Positions 25,368 through 31,583 are shown, counted from the stretch's first letter. The stretch: 31,761 nucleotides of DNA from a virus (IMGVR_UViG_3300043777_000070:1-31761); one strand, 5' to 3'. The notes: generated by a model from the letters alone, not told the origin. Translations and numbers: made by a program.

Positions 25368-25569
25368 GTTTCTTCCGTCGCGGTACAGCGTGCTTGTGCA
25401 AATCGCCGCCCTTGCCAAATCGCAGCCCTAAATTCCCCGCCGAGCGCAAAGAGGGATTGGAGGAATGCGAGGCCTCAACTTCGGCCTCATGGACGGATAC
25501 TCCCTTCCTTTCAGCGAGGCGGTGCATTCTGCCGGGATGCTTGATCGCAGCCTTGATGAACTTAGCCAT
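25360..25569 (-). CDS. Short basic protein ending HAVPRRKKRG
   Basis: 69 aa from MAKFIKAAIKHPGRMHRLAER. GGAGAGG precedes the ATG, which overlaps the upstream stop by 8 bases; the longer frame to 25629 was rejected. The N terminus (IKHPGRMHRLAERKGVSV then HEAEVEAS) is a small helical basic motif that I have seen in short phage proteins near portals. The C terminus (LHKHAVPRRKKRG) is highly basic and closely resembles the end of the 55-aa gene at 25752-25919. Nucleic-acid binding is possible but unproven. It couples to the portal by another 8-base overlap. Confidence 0.7.
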   Translation of the reverse strand: MAKFIKAAIKHPGRMHRLAERKGVSVHEAEVEASHSSNPSLRSAGNLGLRFGKGGDLHKHAVPRRKKRG

Positions 25570-25786
25570 GCTGCCTCTCCGGGATGATCTGGCCCTGATT
25601 CTCGATGACTTTCGCTGGCGCGTGGTCAACCTGGCGCATGTAGCGGTCGGTCATGATCTTCGCCGCTTCGTGCATCTGGGCTGGCCTCGCAAACATCCCA
25701 ATCCTGCGCGCGGCAACCTTCCACATGCGCTTTTGCATCTCGTGCCGAAACTTACGACGGCCTTTTTTTTCTTCGAGGGATGGCAT
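25562..25786 (-). CDS. 74-aa basic helical protein
   Basis: Begins MPSLEEKKGRRKFRHEMQKRM and is rich in Lys, Arg, Met and Gln, with a mid segment AARRIGMFARPAQMHEAAKI and an end IENQGQIIPERQHG. It overlaps the upstream 55-aa gene by 35 bases in the +1 frame, and the overlap contains an A8 run. The start has only a weak purine-rich upstream region (GAGAAGAAGAAAC), so translation may depend on the upstream gene. No family is recognised; basic composition suggests contact with DNA or RNA. Confidence 0.6.
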   Translation of the reverse strand: MPSLEEKKGRRKFRHEMQKRMWKVAARRIGMFARPAQMHEAAKIMTDRYMRQVDHAPAKVIENQGQIIPERQHG

Positions 25787-25919
25787 GTTTCTTCTTCTCA
25801 GGTAAAGAGCCTTTTGGGGTCGCAGCGTCCCATTCGGAAACGGCTGATTTGCCGCCGAGCGCTTTTAAGCCACTCGCGCTGTGACCCCAGCGGGCCTGTG
25901 CCTTCGACAACCAAGGCAT
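25752..25919 (-). CDS. 55-aa basic protein, MPWLSKAQARWGHS type
   Basis: Starts at ATG 25919, which shares TAATG with the previous gene; the longer frame to 26096 lies inside that gene and was rejected. MPWLSKAQARWGHSASGLKA followed by LGGKSAVSEWDAAT is a pattern I recognise from short phage proteins near portal genes, without a known role. The C terminus (PEKKKHAIPRRKKRPS) is very basic and is nearly the same as the tail of the 69-aa gene at 25360-25569. An A8 run (25763-25770) lies in its last codons. Confidence 0.7.
   Translation of the reverse strand: MPWLSKAQARWGHSASGLKALGGKSAVSEWDAATPKGSLPEKKKHAIPRRKKRPS
25763..25770 (-). other. A8 slippery run in a two-frame overlap
   Basis: Eight A residues on the minus strand, followed by GG, lie in the stretch shared by the 55-aa and 74-aa genes. 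The downstream frame is +1 relative to the upstream one, so loss of a single A during transcription would fuse them. This is a possibility only; ordinary initiation at 25786 also explains the layout. Confidence 0.35.
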
Positions 25920-26785
25920 TACTGCACCGACTGAACCTGTGAATATCCCCAAGCCTTGATATGCACCACGCCCGCCCCTGAAGCAGCGTTCGCAGTGATA
26001 ATCAAAGGCGTCAGGGCATACGACGTACCTGTAGCCGACTCCGTGGGCGCTACGTTCTTCGCCGAGCAGTTCAGGCCCGCCGTAAGAGACGCGCACGAGG
26101 TATAAAACAGCGTGGTCGAGCCGGCGATGCCGAGCGAATACGTCGCAGTCGTGGTAATCGTGGTCGTGACGTAAGTCGATGCCCCTGTTCCTACCGCATT
26201 AAGCGGAATCTGGCAGTTTGTCGTGGTTGTCGTCACGCCACCCGTATTCATGGTGACGCGGCCACAATCTGCCTCGAAGTTGACTTGCCCTCCGCCGTTC
26301 AACCCGGCATCGGTAATCGCCTCTTCAATTCCACCATCGCCTGAGACAACCAGTGCGCTCTGCCCGTGCGTATTGGCAAAGTTGCCCGTGATCGTCGCGC
26401 AGGCGTTGCCGCTGCCGCCCACTCCTAGATTCCCGGCAGGACAAGTCGAAACCGTAACGCCCGTAGGAGTCACAACTTCGGCGTTGGCGTCCTGCACGTA
26501 GATCGGAGTGCTGGTATTGAACACGGTTGAAAGTGGCAGGTTGGTGCCATCCTTCAGGCCAACGGTCTGCCCTGCAGCCGCCACGATGATCGACGTACCA
26601 GCTCCGGTCGTGGTGTTGCCGGAGATGATCGTTGCCTGCCAGGTCGAATAGGCAGGCGCGAAGAAGATGCTCCCAAACCGATGATAAGGCGGGGAGTTCT
26701 GTGAAAGAACGTTGCCATACTGTTGACCGAACGCGGCGAGACTCAAGGCGAGAATAACCGCGAAACTGCCTAATACTTTCCTCAT
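25919..26785 (-). CDS. Exported beta-rich protein between terminase and portal
   Basis: 288 aa from MRKVLGSFAVILALSLAAFG. AGGAGA lies 8 bases before this ATG; the frame is open to 26908, but those extra residues lack a Shine-Dalgarno and hide the signal peptide. Residues 1-20 are a signal peptide ending AFG then QQ. The rest is Thr/Ser/Gly/Asn-rich and all-beta (for example GTSIIVAAAGQTVGL, ALVVSGDGGIEEAI, TTTITTTATYSLGIAG), resembling the exported adhesin-like genes at the left of the block. It contains six cysteines, mostly in the C-terminal two thirds. A surface or virion adhesin is plausible, but placement between terminase and portal is unusual for one. Confidence 0.75.
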   Translation of the reverse strand: MRKVLGSFAVILALSLAAFGQQYGNVLSQNSPPYHRFGSIFFAPAYSTWQATIISGNTTTGAGTSIIVAAAGQTVGLKDGTNLPLSTVFNTSTPIYVQDANAEVVTPTGVTVSTCPAGNLGVGGSGNACATITGNFANTHGQSALVVSGDGGIEEAITDAGLNGGGQVNFEADCGRVTMNTGGVTTTTTNCQIPLNAVGTGASTYVTTTITTTATYSLGIAGSTTLFYTSCASLTAGLNCSAKNVAPTESATGTSYALTPLIITANAASGAGVVHIKAWGYSQVQSVQ

Positions 26786-26843
26786 TGTGGTTTCTCCTGA
26801 TTGATTCGCGGGTTTTGCCGCGTGGAACCTCGTGATACTGAAA

Positions 26844-27101
26844 TCATTCGCTAACCGACCCTTCCCCGGCACCTTCTTCGTGCATCTCGGCTTCGTTGTT
26901 TTCGCCAAGCAGCCCCTTGATGTGATCGCCTATGCTCTCGCCGTGATGCTCGTGCATCTCATGTGTTCCGTCCTTGTGGAAAACATGGATGGTATGGCCG
27001 CCGTGGATGAAAATGTCGGGCTTGTCGCCAGACTCTTCCGGGCGCTGCTCTCCGCCCTCAAGATGTCTGCCGCGCTGCGGATTCATATGATTACCGAACA
27101 T
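26844..27101 (-). CDS. His-rich acidic small protein
   Basis: 85 aa. AAGGAGG precedes the ATG, which shares TAATG with the previous gene. The N terminus MFGNHMNPQRGRHLEGGE echoes the start of the upstream protein (MGAFMNPQRAAHM). Residues about 30-60 hold a cluster of His (IFIHGGHTIHVF, GTHEMHEHHGESIGDHI) that could bind a metal. The last 25 residues are strongly acidic. Short His-rich phage proteins with a HVFHxDGxH pattern are known near portal genes, with no fixed role. Metal binding is inference. Confidence 0.7.
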   Translation of the reverse strand: MFGNHMNPQRGRHLEGGEQRPEESGDKPDIFIHGGHTIHVFHKDGTHEMHEHHGESIGDHIKGLLGENNEAEMHEEGAGEGSVSE

Positions 27102-27433
27102 TATTGGCCTCCTTCGCCTGCTGCTGGTATCGCTTCAGTTTCTTCGGTTTCATCGCCGCCTTGTCCTGCCGGGGAAAATAAGTCACAACAACCTTCTGCC
27201 TCGACTTGGCCGTTAACTTCTGGATCAGACTGGACTTGCGGATTGTTGCATTGATTTGGGGCTTGGAAGTGGATGCAGTTTTCACACTCAAACGGGCCGT
27301 TCTCCGGGCCTGCGTAACCGGACTGGGCTGAGCCAATCCCAGCGTTAGGGTCAGACTGCCCGGACATCGACGGGGCTGCGGGGTCTGGGGGGGCCATATG
27401 TGCGGCACGTTGTGGATTCATAAATGCGCCCAT
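27101..27433 (-). CDS. Cys-cluster small protein (CENCIHF type)
   Basis: 110 aa. GGAGAG lies upstream and the ATG shares TAATG with the previous gene. A flexible Ala/Pro/Gly-rich N terminus is followed by CENCIHFQAPNQCNNPQV and then VEAEGCCDLF (Cys 50, 53, 62, 82, 83). I recognise this C-x2-C-x8-C plus CC-x-[LYF]F pattern from small phage proteins; it looks like a compact metal- or iron-sulfur-binding module of the HiPIP-like kind, which is a family resemblance only. The C terminus is acidic. An overlapping frame (27091-27408) was judged a shadow. Confidence 0.75.
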   Translation of the reverse strand: MGAFMNPQRAAHMAPPDPAAPSMSGQSDPNAGIGSAQSGYAGPENGPFECENCIHFQAPNQCNNPQVQSDPEVNGQVEAEGCCDLFSPAGQGGDETEETEAIPAAGEGGQ

Positions 27434-27693
27434 TAGCTTGTACTCTCCATTCTCTCTCCCACGGGAGCGCGCCGGCCGCCATCCGTAGCTTCAAGGACCG
27501 CCCTGCGCTGCTGCCACGACAAACCCTTTTGCTTTGGAGTCTTCAGTTCCTTGCGCTTTTCCACAGGCACATCCGCTAAAGTCTCGGCAATTGCCCCTTC
27601 GCGGTCGTACTTCGTCACAAAATGCCGCTCCAGGTCTAAAAGCCTTTGCTCGACGCCGAGCCATCGCAGAATGAGACGCTTCAGCCAGTTCAT
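27433..27693 (-). CDS. 86-aa hypothetical helical protein
   Basis: Begins MNWLKRLILRWLGVEQRLLDL, an amphipathic or membrane-surface helix, followed by charged helices (ERHFVTKYDREGAIAETLAD, KGLSWQQRRAVLEATDGG). The start follows the previous stop by four bases with no clear Shine-Dalgarno, and the stop shares TAATG with the Cys-cluster gene. The WLKRLILRWLG pattern might associate with membranes. No family is recognised, and reading-frame continuity with its neighbours is the main support. Confidence 0.6.
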   Translation of the reverse strand: MNWLKRLILRWLGVEQRLLDLERHFVTKYDREGAIAETLADVPVEKRKELKTPKQKGLSWQQRRAVLEATDGGRRAPVGERMESTS

Positions 27694-27697
27694 AAAA

Positions 27698-28273
27698 TCA
27701 ATCGATGATCGTGTAATAAACGCAGGTTTGGCCCGTCGTCGAGGCTAGTGTGATCGTAAAACTCGTTCCTGCGGAAATCGCTGAAATTGTCGGCTCTTGC
27801 GTGATGGCCGGGGCTACGCAGGTCGGAGAACTCGGAAGGTCGGCCGCGAACGTAAGCCACGTAAGACCGATTCTGCTGTGCGCCGTGACCGCCGAGGTGT
27901 TTACTGTGTAGGTTCCAGTCGTGGTTGGGATAACTACCGCGCCTGCTGCCGCTGACCCGCAGACCGCCGGAGATACTGAATTCACCGCGCAGTTGCTGCC
28001 CGTTGATACTGTCGTGAACGTCCCTGCGGCTGGAGTCGTTCCGCCAATCGGCCCCGCTGAAGGAATACTTGTGGCTGTGATCGCGGCAAAGGTTTGGGTC
28101 TGGGTCCATGTATTCGCCGCGTTTGTGTTTGCCCCGAAGTTCTGCTGCTGGCCCATCAGGACTAAGGCAACGCCCAGCAGCAAACCTAACCACAAAAGTT
28201 TACTGATAAGTAATCTAAACCCGGCTTTTGACCCCATTTTGTCCTCTGAAGCCGATGCAGATTTATTACTCAT
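27698..28273 (-). CDS. Membrane-anchored or exported protein with fibre motif IGGTTPAAGTFT
   Basis: 191 aa. A hydrophobic segment occupies about residues 23-41 (ISKLLWLGLLLGVALVLMG), preceded by basic residues, which suits a signal anchor or signal peptide. Residues 42-100 include TNAANTWTQTQTFAAIT then SIPSAGPIGGTTPAAGTFTT, a motif common in phage tail fibres and shared with the giant protein at 5159-9589. Three or more Cys lie in the C-terminal half, which is beta-rich. ATG 28273 has AGGA within range; ATG 28237 (GAGGA just upstream) is an alternative start. A fibre-like extracellular protein is the best guess. Confidence 0.7.
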   Translation of the reverse strand: MSNKSASASEDKMGSKAGFRLLISKLLWLGLLLGVALVLMGQQQNFGANTNAANTWTQTQTFAAITATSIPSAGPIGGTTPAAGTFTTVSTGSNCAVNSVSPAVCGSAAAGAVVIPTTTGTYTVNTSAVTAHSRIGLTWLTFAADLPSSPTCVAPAITQEPTISAISAGTSFTITLASTTGQTCVYYTIID

Positions 28274-28279
28274 TGGTAA

Positions 28280-28753
28280 CTATCCTAACCTGCTGATCTT
28301 TGCGCTGATGTTTACTGCGTTCGTCAAGCTAGCCAGATACAGCCTCAAGAACCTTCCACCTGTAGGTGATAAATCAACTCGCGCCACGAAAGTTGTTCCA
28401 TTTACGGCAGTTATCGTGTAGGCAGCATTGGTCGGCGTGATGTAGAAGCCGTCTGCATCCGTGTCTGCTTCCTGAACCTGGAGGCTGAAAGCCCCCGGAG
28501 CTGCGGAGAATCTGATCTCAACCGATACCGAAGGCGCTGGGTCGCCATGAAACGGTTGAATATCCACAGCAATCGACGCAGCCGGAGCGACAACCGTTTC
28601 CTGTGCGTAATTGCTATCATTTACAGGCAGTTGCGTGGCCGTCGCTGCCAACTTGCCCCACACATAGACTTGATCGCCTTTTGAAAGCTGGATTGGCGAG
28701 GCGTTAGAGTTTACCTGCGTGAATGAGCCTGTTACCCCTGGGTACGCTGGCAT
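28280..28753 (-). CDS. Beta-rich structural protein after the terminase
   Basis: 157 aa, all-beta in appearance: MPAYPGVTGSFTQVNSNASP, QVYVWGKLAATATQLP, SIAVDIQPFHGDPAPSVSVE, AAYTITAVNGTTFVARVDL. The ATG shares TAATG with the terminase stop, so the two are coupled. There is no signal peptide, no Cys and no long helix. The size and fold suggest a jelly-roll or Ig-like domain such as a head decoration or fibre-base protein. No family is recognised. Confidence 0.65.
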   Translation of the reverse strand: MPAYPGVTGSFTQVNSNASPIQLSKGDQVYVWGKLAATATQLPVNDSNYAQETVVAPAASIAVDIQPFHGDPAPSVSVEIRFSAAPGAFSLQVQEADTDADGFYITPTNAAYTITAVNGTTFVARVDLSPTGGRFLRLYLASLTNAVNISAKISRLG

Positions 28754-30297
28754 TAGCTTCTCGGCCTCCAGATTCTTCCTAACCCGCCATGTCTCTTGTG
28801 TCTCAAATGCTTCTCCGCGACCATCGCGCGGCGATGTAACATGTGCAACGAATTCGGGTCTAAGTCCCCTGTTTCCATTCCTCTAGACTCCGCATACGCA
28901 GCCACCTTGCGATCTGCCATGATGTTGATCGGCACGACAGAGCTTCCGAACTCGTGCTGCAATCCCATCCTTGCTGAGTCTGCCGGGTCGTCGCCAATCG
29001 TGTCGCCCTCGGCAAAATCAACCTTGAGAACAGTTTCTGGATCGTCTTCATCTCGAATCAGGATTGGCAGGCATTCAATCAGCTTCGGACACGAGTCGGA
29101 AATGCCCCACATATCGGCATCCAGTAACTGCGACATCAACCGGAAGCCACTCATCCGCGAACCTGGCGAAGAGTCGGCAGGATGCGGGGCCGGAACGTTT
29201 GGCCCCAGCCCATCGGAAAGGAGCTGAATAATCGCCTTCGGATACTTCGGCTGGCTTCTGACACTTAACTTCCCAGCATCCCACGAGAACGGAAATGAGG
29301 TTAGCGGCCGGTGATTCGGCCATCTCTTCCTCCACTCCAACTCTCGTGATGTAACCCGTTCCGCCCATTCGCTTTCCCCTACTCGCCGATCCCACAATTC
29401 GTCATAAGTGACGATGTGATTATTCTCATCTTTGGCGTGCCAGTGGAAGCAGGCTGGATGTTCGTATCCCCAGTCTCCTGAAATCCATCGCGTGTGCCAT
29501 GGTTTGACCCAGTTTGCGGCCTCTGATGCCTTGCGCACGTGCCTGCCGTCAAACTGCGGGAAATACTGGCCTGTATACACATTCCAGTCACCGCGCGCAA
29601 CCATCCGCGCCATATCGGGAGGCAACGTTTCAAGGCGGTCATGATAGCCGACCGATAGATGTGGGTTGTCAGCAGCCCGCGCCCGCACCATGCAAAACTC
29701 TTCGCGCAGCGCTTCCATTTCGGCAGGGAATATCTTGTCGTGCCAGTATCGCTTGACCCAAGCGTGTCCAGGTCCGCCGGGATTTGTACCCGCACCAAAC
29801 TTTGGCTTAGGTATACCAGGCCAGCGCAATCTAAACCGTAAATCGTTGAAAACACTAAGCTGGTTTCTGGTAAGCTCATCCACTCCCATCGCCGCGAATT
29901 CCGAGGAGTAATACTTTGATGGGTCATCTAGATTGCGTAAGGCAATGACGCCGCCGCCGTAGCGTGAATGTAGAACGAAGTCGTCCTGATGAAGCTCGCC
30001 CAGCCAGTCCGGGAACTCCACGCGAATCTTGCAAATTTGCCGATCTTCGAGCGTTCTGTAAGTCTCACAAAATAAGCCCACTCTGACATTGCGTAAGCCA
30101 AGAACCTGAAAGCACTCAACCAGGAACAATGCCAGCCACCAGCGCAGGATGTAACTTTTGCCTCCGCCGGCCTCACCGCCATAAAGCACAAAATCTTTCG
30201 TCGCAATGGCTTTGAGGAATTCAAGCTGCCGCTCAGTTGGGTTTACGAGTTCCGCTAACGTCTTCGGTCGTGAGGAAATGACTGGGTAAGTTGCCAC
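28753..30297 (-). CDS. terL: Terminase large subunit
   Basis: 514 aa from GTG; the first 65 bases overlap the small-terminase gene. A Walker A motif GGEAGGGKS lies at about residues 40-48. A Walker B-like GVDE with acidic pair Asp140-Glu141 follows, and a coupling motif (GTNPGGPGHAWVKRY) lies near 170-184. The C-terminal nuclease half shows GDWGYEHP (Asp about 275), FSWD (Asp about 340) and GDDPADSARMG (Asp about 437/440), consistent with the RNase H-like metal-binding acids. It packages DNA into the procapsid together with the portal. This is the firmest identification in the window. Confidence 0.95.
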   Translation of the reverse strand: MATYPVISSRPKTLAELVNPTERQLEFLKAIATKDFVLYGGEAGGGKSYILRWWLALFLVECFQVLGLRNVRVGLFCETYRTLEDRQICKIRVEFPDWLGELHQDDFVLHSRYGGGVIALRNLDDPSKYYSSEFAAMGVDELTRNQLSVFNDLRFRLRWPGIPKPKFGAGTNPGGPGHAWVKRYWHDKIFPAEMEALREEFCMVRARAADNPHLSVGYHDRLETLPPDMARMVARGDWNVYTGQYFPQFDGRHVRKASEAANWVKPWHTRWISGDWGYEHPACFHWHAKDENNHIVTYDELWDRRVGESEWAERVTSRELEWRKRWPNHRPLTSFPFSWDAGKLSVRSQPKYPKAIIQLLSDGLGPNVPAPHPADSSPGSRMSGFRLMSQLLDADMWGISDSCPKLIECLPILIRDEDDPETVLKVDFAEGDTIGDDPADSARMGLQHEFGSSVVPINIMADRKVAAYAESRGMETGDLDPNSLHMLHRRAMVAEKHLRHKRHGGLGRIWRPRS

Positions 30298-30622
30298 GAT
30301 CTAATGGTGCCTCGCGTGTTACATCTGCCATGCCGCCGTAATTCTTGAGAAAGAAGATCAGCGAAGGGACTGACGCGGGTTTGTAACCAACAATCTCGCC
30401 ATCTTTCCCCATAATCGGAATATCAGTCATGCCGAGCGTGTAAAGCCTTCTGCGGGCTGACATTGGGCCTTGACCCCGCCATATCTTTAGGACAGCGCCG
30501 TAACGTCTTTCGAGCGTAGAGTAGGAAACGTGTAACGCTCCTGCGATCTCGTCTGACGTGCATTGCGCTAAACACAGTTCTTTCAGTAACTTGCGGTCAA
30601 TCCATTTGCGAGGCCGCGCCAT
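30233..30622 (-). CDS. terS: Terminase small subunit-like DNA-binding protein
   Basis: 129 aa. Residues about 8-45 read WIDRKLLKELCLAQCTSDEI then AGALHVSYSTLERRYG, a helix-turn-helix of the kind found in small terminase subunits ('ID...L...CT.DEIA..L.VS..TLERR'). A middle segment (RRRLYTLGMTDIPIMGKDG) and VPSLIFFLKNYGGMAD fit the oligomerising part. The ATG has only a weak upstream site. It overlaps the large subunit by 65 bases, as expected for a terminase pair. The small-subunit call rests on the helix-turn-helix pattern and position. Confidence 0.85.
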   Translation of the reverse strand: MARPRKWIDRKLLKELCLAQCTSDEIAGALHVSYSTLERRYGAVLKIWRGQGPMSARRRLYTLGMTDIPIMGKDGEIVGYKPASVPSLIFFLKNYGGMADVTREAPLDRGNLPSHFLTTEDVSGTRKPN

Positions 30623-30806
30623 CAGACTGTTCCCATGTTCGAGCTTGGATCGCCGAATGAGTTTTGCTTATGAGTCTTTCGCATTCTTCCTCGCCAAGTA
30701 AATCGTAATAAAGCTGTGAGACGCGAGCAGTTTCCTTCTGCCAGCGAATCTCTACTAGGCTCAGTCGCGGTGTTTCCACGGTGCGCGCCCGATATAACGC
30801 CGCCAC
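30597..30806 (-). CDS. 69-aa hypothetical protein before the small terminase
   Basis: GTG start; begins MAALYRARTVETPRLSLVEI and contains LYYDLLGEEECERLISKTHS. It is charged and helical, with no Cys pair or membrane segment. It overlaps the small terminase by 26 bases. A competing frame (30622-30825) yields a Cys- and Arg-rich, less protein-like product and was rejected. The GTG lacks a clear Shine-Dalgarno, so the start is uncertain. No family is recognised. Confidence 0.5.
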   Translation of the reverse strand: MAALYRARTVETPRLSLVEIRWQKETARVSQLYYDLLGEEECERLISKTHSAIQARTWEQSDGAASQMD

Positions 30807-30825
30807 AAAAGCATAAGCAATTCAA

Positions 30826-31197
30826 TCACTTAGCTGCATCCCTCGCATAATGCTGAATGCCCCAGATTGGAGCTTCTACGCTTAATGACTCTGAAAACAA
30901 ACGACTTGCGAGATAATCGAGGCTTGTTACTGCGGTGATTGCCGGCAGTTCTGAGGGGTAATTCTCTCTTGCTGCGTGAGTGAGATGATGATCGATCAGG
31001 AAAGTAACTAGCAATGCGCTGTGTAAGATAACGAATTTCTTGTTCAGTGTTTGCTTTGCAGTGCGGAGGGGAGGGGCTTGCCATTTACTGCGGAAAGTGA
31101 AGAATGTAACCTTTTGAGGCTGAGGGGTGTCTGGGACTTGAGCTAACGCCGGGATGCACAAAACCGTGCAAATCAGCAGTTTACTGAAATTCGACAT
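30826..31197 (-). CDS. Exported or membrane small protein
   Basis: 123 aa. Residues 1-19 form a signal peptide (MSNFSKLLICTVLCIPALA, then Q). A second hydrophobic segment lies near residues 56-70 (FVILHSALLVTFLIDHH). The C terminus (LPAITAVTSLDYLASRLFSE...IWGIQHYARDAAK) is mixed. It overlaps the upstream small gene by 17 bases and has no clear Shine-Dalgarno. It may be a small early membrane protein rather than a virion protein. No family is recognised. Confidence 0.6.
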   Translation of the reverse strand: MSNFSKLLICTVLCIPALAQVPDTPQPQKVTFFTFRSKWQAPPLRTAKQTLNKKFVILHSALLVTFLIDHHLTHAARENYPSELPAITAVTSLDYLASRLFSESLSVEAPIWGIQHYARDAAK

Positions 31198-31378
31198 TGG
31201 GAAATTGACAGCTCATACCGCGTAATGGGAATTGAGACTTCTTGAGGCGTATGTCATCGCAGCGATTACACCAGTTTGCATGGTTTTCTTCAATCAGAAG
31301 CCGCGCCTGGGATCGTTCAAGTGTGCCGATCGGAATGCGCGAGTTGGGGAGATAAACCTTGCAGACGTAGATATTCAC
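31181..31378 (-). CDS. 65-aa Cys-containing small protein
   Basis: GTG start; MNIYVCKVYLPNSRIPIGTL is followed by NHANWCNRCDDIRLKK and a terminal SCQFPNVEFQ. The CNRC pair could form half of a metal site with Cys 6 or the later Cys, which is inference. It is the first gene after the minus-strand promoter candidate at 31433-31460, so it may lead the late operon. The Shine-Dalgarno is weak, and a plus-strand ORF in the same place is also open, so confidence is limited. Confidence 0.4.
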   Translation of the reverse strand: MNIYVCKVYLPNSRIPIGTLERSQARLLIEENHANWCNRCDDIRLKKSQFPLRGMSCQFPNVEFQ

Positions 31379-31432
31379 AGCATTTACAAGGTGCGGACCT
31401 TTGGCCAGAGCCGCTAACTGGTGCTGGTCTGG

Positions 31433-31460
31433 ATTCTAGCATACGAAGTCAAGTGTGTAA
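31433..31460 (-). promoter_or_regulatory. Candidate promoter for the minus-strand operon
   Basis: On the minus strand, TTACAC (-35, 31455-31460) and TAGAAT (-10, 31433-31438) are 16 bases apart, with TGC directly before the -10, making an extended -10 box. It points toward the small genes and the terminase. The -35 matches the sigma-70 consensus at 4 of 6 positions and the -10 at 5 of 6. Confidence 0.45.
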
Positions 31461-31540
31461 TTTCAGACACAGAGAATAGCTTCTCAGAGGATGACGGACT
31501 CTTGCGGGGAATCTGCAATTTGATAAAGTCGCAAGTGTAA
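31446..31540. repeat. Near-direct repeat shared by the two divergent promoters
   Basis: AAGTCAAGTGTGTAA at 31446-31460 and AAGTCGCAAGTGTAA (starting at about 31527, ending at 31540-31541) are close variants. The first overlaps the -35 of the minus-strand promoter candidate and the second lies in the spacer of the plus-strand candidate. This placement suits a shared regulator site, which is inferred. Confidence 0.3.
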
Positions 31541-31547
31541 GTACAAA
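31520..31547 (+). promoter_or_regulatory. Candidate promoter for the plus-strand gene at 31584
   Basis: TTGATA at 31520-31525 and TACAAA at 31542-31547 are 16 bases apart and lie about 37 bases before the ATG. Five of six -35 positions and four of six -10 positions fit the sigma-70 consensus. It is a moderate match only. Confidence 0.3.
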
Positions 31548-31548
31548 T

Positions 31549-31563
31549 CGTGCGGTCAGCACG
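31549..31563. promoter_or_regulatory. Short inverted repeat after the plus-strand promoter
   Basis: CGTGC-GGTCA-GCACG is a perfect 5-bp inverted repeat with a 5-base loop, located just after the plus-strand -10 candidate and before the GAGGAG site. It could be an operator or a small leader hairpin. A 5-bp repeat can occur by chance. Confidence 0.25.
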
Positions 31564-31583
31564 TTAAAAACGAGGAGCAAATC

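Noticed and set aside
25752-26096. Longer form of the 55-aa gene
   Set aside because: The extension lies inside the exported-protein gene; ATG 25919 has TAATG coupling and matches the familiar N terminus.
27091-27408. Overlapping minus-strand ORF (105 aa)
   Set aside because: It is a shadow of the Cys-cluster gene, which has the better start, coupling and recognisable Cys pattern.
30622-30825. Alternative 67-aa ORF before the small terminase
   Set aside because: Its composition is unlike a real protein and it competes with the charged helical ORF 30597-30806.
31232-31417. Plus-strand 61-aa ORF opposite the first minus-strand gene
   Set aside because: There is no Shine-Dalgarno or promoter signal, and the minus-strand frame fits the operon direction better.
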